Assembly (NCBI GenBank): GCA_041563315.1
Contig: JBFFNE010000066.1
Span: 1 to 16,927, forward strand
DNA: 16,927 nucleotides
Reading direction: 5' to 3'
Source of the DNA: JBFEYJ01 sp041563315
GTDB taxonomy: Bacteria; Pseudomonadota; Gammaproteobacteria; Thiohalomonadales; Thiohalomonadaceae
Positions 14,679 through 16,927 of the stretch are shown one piece after another. Within the stretch, counting starts at the first letter, position 1, and each line of letters begins with the position of its first letter. A program made the translations under genes and the position numbers. The notes under the pieces are model-generated. The model worked only from the letters and a program-made list of their open reading frames with translations. It did not search any database and was not told where the DNA came from.

Positions 14679-15935
14679 ATGAAAATTCAACAACCAACCA
14701 GGGGATGGCTTGTGGCGGTATTGCTGGGCGTGATGCTTGGCGGCATGCAAGCCGAGGCTGCCATTGAGGGTATTACCGGAACGACCTTCAATCTGACCGC
14801 ATCGTCTGGCTACATTGCTACACCCGATGGAGATAGCCTGTTGATCTGGGGTTACGGGGTAGAGGGCGGCACGATGCAGTACCCCGGGCCGACACTGATT
14901 GTCAATCAGGGGGATACGGTCACGGTTAATCTCAGTAATAACCTGCCGCAGCCGGTCTCCATTGTTTTCCCGGGACTTCATGATGTGCTCGCTACGGGAG
15001 GCACTCCCGGGATGTTAACCCAGGAGAGTGGCGGTCCGGCCCAGACGGTTAGCTACACCTTCACCGCCGACCGCCCGGGCACTTTCTATTATCACAGTGG
15101 TACCCGGCCCGATCTGCAGATCGAGATGGGACTGGTCGGTGCGTTGATCGTCCGGCCGAGCGGCGCAGCGAACCAGGCTTACAATCACCCGGAAACAGCC
15201 TTTGATTATGAGTATCTGTATCTGCTGACTGAGGTGGACCCGGAGATCCACTATCAGGTAGACCGCGGTCTCTACAAGGAGATCGACACCACTGTTTACA
15301 ATCCTGTGCTGTGGTTCATCAATGGTCGCAACGCACCTGACACCCTGGCTCCGGCTCACAGTCCGTTGCTGCCGCACCAGCCCTATAACAGCGTGACCCG
15401 CATGCACCCTGGCGACAAGGTGCTGGTACGGCTGATTGGGGCGAGTCGCGATCTTCACCCCTTCCACACCCACGGTAATCATATTCTGCGGATCGCCCGT
15501 GATGGTTATCTGCTGGAGAGCAGCCCGGGGACTGGACCGGATCTGGGTATTTCCGATTTCACTGTCAAGGTCGCCCCAGGTGCTACTTACGATGCGCTCT
15601 TTACCTGGACTGGTAAAGGGATGGGCTGGGACATCTATGGCCATAGCGCAGGCGATCCCTTGGCACCCTTCGAGGATCCGGCTGATCATGGAAAACCCAT
15701 TCCAGTTGTCCTGCCGGAGAATCAGGATCTGACCTTTGGCGGTTTCTGGAGTGGCAGTCCCTTTCTTGGTGCTTTCGGCACGCTACCACCGGGCGAAGGT
15801 GGGTTGAATGCCAATGGCGGTATGTTCTTCATGTGGCACTCGCACACTGAGCGAGAGCTGGTTAATAACGACATATTTCCCGGCGGCATGATGACCATGT
15901 TGATTATTGAACCGCCGGGTGCGCCCATCGAGTGA
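14679..15935 (+). CDS. Two-domain multicopper-oxidase-like protein B (other half of the trinuclear site)
   Basis: 418 aa with a signal peptide ending AEA (about residue 27); AGGAG at 14667-14671 lies 7 nt before the ATG, 33 nt after gene A. Domain 1 (about 30-160) is a cupredoxin by pattern (MQYPGPTLIVNQGDTVTVNL) but its ligand sites are lost: the HFH position reads PVSIVFPG and the HCH position reads YYHSGTRPDLQIEMG. Domain 2 (about 210-418) keeps HPFHTHGNH (His260, His263, His265) and WHSHTERE (His387, His389). In the second motif the Cys of the usual HCH is Ser388, so this domain cannot form a normal type 1 copper site, but it can give two His pairs to a trinuclear centre. Ligand sets of A and B are complementary, which suggests a hetero-oligomer with the active site at the A-domain-1/B-domain-2 interface. 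Family resembles the C-terminal part of large MofA/OmpB-type oxidases, by memory of the motifs. Confidence 0.9.
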   Translation: MKIQQPTRGWLVAVLLGVMLGGMQAEAAIEGITGTTFNLTASSGYIATPDGDSLLIWGYGVEGGTMQYPGPTLIVNQGDTVTVNLSNNLPQPVSIVFPGLHDVLATGGTPGMLTQESGGPAQTVSYTFTADRPGTFYYHSGTRPDLQIEMGLVGALIVRPSGAANQAYNHPETAFDYEYLYLLTEVDPEIHYQVDRGLYKEIDTTVYNPVLWFINGRNAPDTLAPAHSPLLPHQPYNSVTRMHPGDKVLVRLIGASRDLHPFHTHGNHILRIARDGYLLESSPGTGPDLGISDFTVKVAPGATYDALFTWTGKGMGWDIYGHSAGDPLAPFEDPADHGKPIPVVLPENQDLTFGGFWSGSPFLGAFGTLPPGEGGLNANGGMFFMWHSHTERELVNNDIFPGGMMTMLIIEPPGAPIE

Positions 15936-15962
15936 TGGCCCCTAACTGTGGAGGAGATGATT

Positions 15963-16927
15963 GTGAACAGAACCGTGAGAAAGACTAGCTTGCTCTCCGG
16001 ATTGGCGTTGGGGCTGGGTCTGGTCGGGGGAGTGGCGCATGCGGCAGAGGTATTTCTCTGCGCTGGCAGCACGACTGTGACCATGCCTGATGGCAACGTG
16101 ATCGCTATGTGGGGATATGCGGAAGATGACAATGCGAACCTGGCTGATGGTTGCGGTAATCCGGTGCAGGTGCCAGGCCCGGAGATTACCGTACCCGCAG
16201 CAGACGCGATCCTGACGATTAACCTGTTAAACGAGTTGCCTGTGGCAACTTCCGTGGTGATCAGTGGACAGTCGGCGACCATGGCGCCGGTATTTTTTAC
16301 CGATGGTCAGGGGCGTTCTCGCATGCGCTCTTTCACGCATGAAACCGCACCCGGCGCCACCGGGAGTTATACCTGGAGTGATTTCCAACCCGGTACCTAT
16401 GCCTATCAGAGCGGCAGTCACGTGGCGGTGCAGGTGCAAATGGGGCTTTATGGCGCTGCGAGCAAGGACGCCGCTGCAGGTGAGGCCTACCCTGGCATAA
16501 CCTATGACCAGGATTTGATGCTGTTCTACAGCGAGATCGATCCGGTGATGCATGCAGCGGTTGCGGACGGCACCTATGGCAGTACAGGACCGACCAGCAC
16601 CATTAATTACAACCCGAAATACTTTCTGGTCAATGGTGCCCCGTACAGTGCGACGACGACCCCCATGCCTGCGGGGCTAGCCGGGACACGCACCTTGCTG
16701 CGTATGGTCAACATGTCGTTACGGACGCTCGTTCCCAGTGTGCTGGGGGAGCAACTGCAGATCGTGGCCGAGGACGGCAGCGCCTACCCTTATCCGCGTA
16801 AGCAGTATTCGGTGATGATGCCAGCCGGCAAGACGCGGGATGCGATTCTGTTGGCCAATGCCGAGGGAAGTTATCCACTGTTTGATCATCGCCTCAGTCT
16901 CACCAATGCGGGCGCAGGTCCAGGGGG
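15963..16927 (+). CDS. Cupredoxin-domain multicopper-oxidase-like protein C, partial (runs off window)
   Basis: At least 321 aa, open to the last base; the 3' end is outside. GTG 15963 is preferred since GGAGG (15950-15954) is 8 nt upstream; in-frame ATG 15957 is only 2 nt from it. Signal peptide ends VAHA or AHAA (about residue 27). It is built like B: a first cupredoxin domain (MPDGNVIAMWGYAEDD, then VPGPEITVPAADAILTINLL) and a second that starts NYNPKYFLVNGAPY. No copper ligands are left in the visible part: the HxH position reads TSVVISGQ, the HCH position reads YAYQSGSHVAVQVQMG, and the HPxHxH position reads RTLVPSVLGEQ. It is therefore probably a structural member of the same complex, comparable to the copper-free middle domains of six-domain oxidases. 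Later domains beyond the window cannot be judged. Confidence 0.85.
   Translation, partial: MNRTVRKTSLLSGLALGLGLVGGVAHAAEVFLCAGSTTVTMPDGNVIAMWGYAEDDNANLADGCGNPVQVPGPEITVPAADAILTINLLNELPVATSVVISGQSATMAPVFFTDGQGRSRMRSFTHETAPGATGSYTWSDFQPGTYAYQSGSHVAVQVQMGLYGAASKDAAAGEAYPGITYDQDLMLFYSEIDPVMHAAVADGTYGSTGPTSTINYNPKYFLVNGAPYSATTTPMPAGLAGTRTLLRMVNMSLRTLVPSVLGEQLQIVAEDGSAYPYPRKQYSVMMPAGKTRDAILLANAEGSYPLFDHRLSLTNAGAGPG

Overview
The window reads like the chromosome of a Gram-negative bacterium, most likely a gammaproteobacterium. The reasons are GspL/GspM-type type II secretion proteins, a NarL-family two-component system and a set of Sec-exported periplasmic or surface proteins with Shine-Dalgarno starts. 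The genus cannot be told from the sequence. I see no tRNA, rRNA, insertion sequence, integrase or CRISPR array. Base composition looks uneven: the stretch from about 2440 to 8000 is visibly richer in A+T than the exported-protein genes after 8132.

Layout. (1) 62-2436, minus strand: a two-gene unit with a Sco/SenC copper chaperone first, then a periplasmic protein joining a cytochrome c domain to a periplasmic-binding-protein-like domain. (2) 2437-2675: a divergent control region with two inverted repeats. (3) 2676-6448, plus strand: a tightly overlapping operon of a GspL/PilN-like protein, a GspM-like protein and a cytosolic PAS-PAS-PAS histidine kinase of the NarL/HisKA_3 type. (4) 6434-7093, minus strand: a NarL/LuxR-type response regulator whose 3' end overlaps the kinase gene. 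(5) 7094-7448: a regulatory region with regularly spaced GGGG elements, followed by a stand-alone receiver protein at 7449-7817. (6) 7818-8131: a regulatory region with an imperfect palindrome and a direct repeat. (7) 8132 to the window end, plus strand: a very large exported protein (1740 aa; Ca-loop motifs, an IPT/TIG-like domain and a right-handed beta-helix), then three consecutive exported two-cupredoxin proteins related to multicopper oxidases, here called A, B and C. C runs off the window.

The most interesting result is the distribution of copper ligands over A, B and C. A carries a complete type 1 copper site and two trinuclear-site His pairs in its first domain, and no ligands in its second. 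B has lost the ligands in its first domain but carries the other two trinuclear His pairs in its second. The visible part of C has none. A and B together hold exactly the eight trinuclear His residues that one multicopper oxidase needs, so the oxidase appears to be split over separate polypeptides, much as if a large MofA/MnxG/OmpB-type enzyme had been cut into two-domain pieces.

Working model (inference): copper is delivered with help from the Sco protein, and the split oxidase, with the giant beta-helix protein as surface partner or scaffold, acts outside the inner membrane, possibly on a metal such as Mn(II) or Fe(II). The cytochrome c fusion protein may pass electrons, the GspL/GspM pair suggests a link to type II secretion, and the kinase with its two receivers would control expression. 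The substrate is not shown by the sequence.
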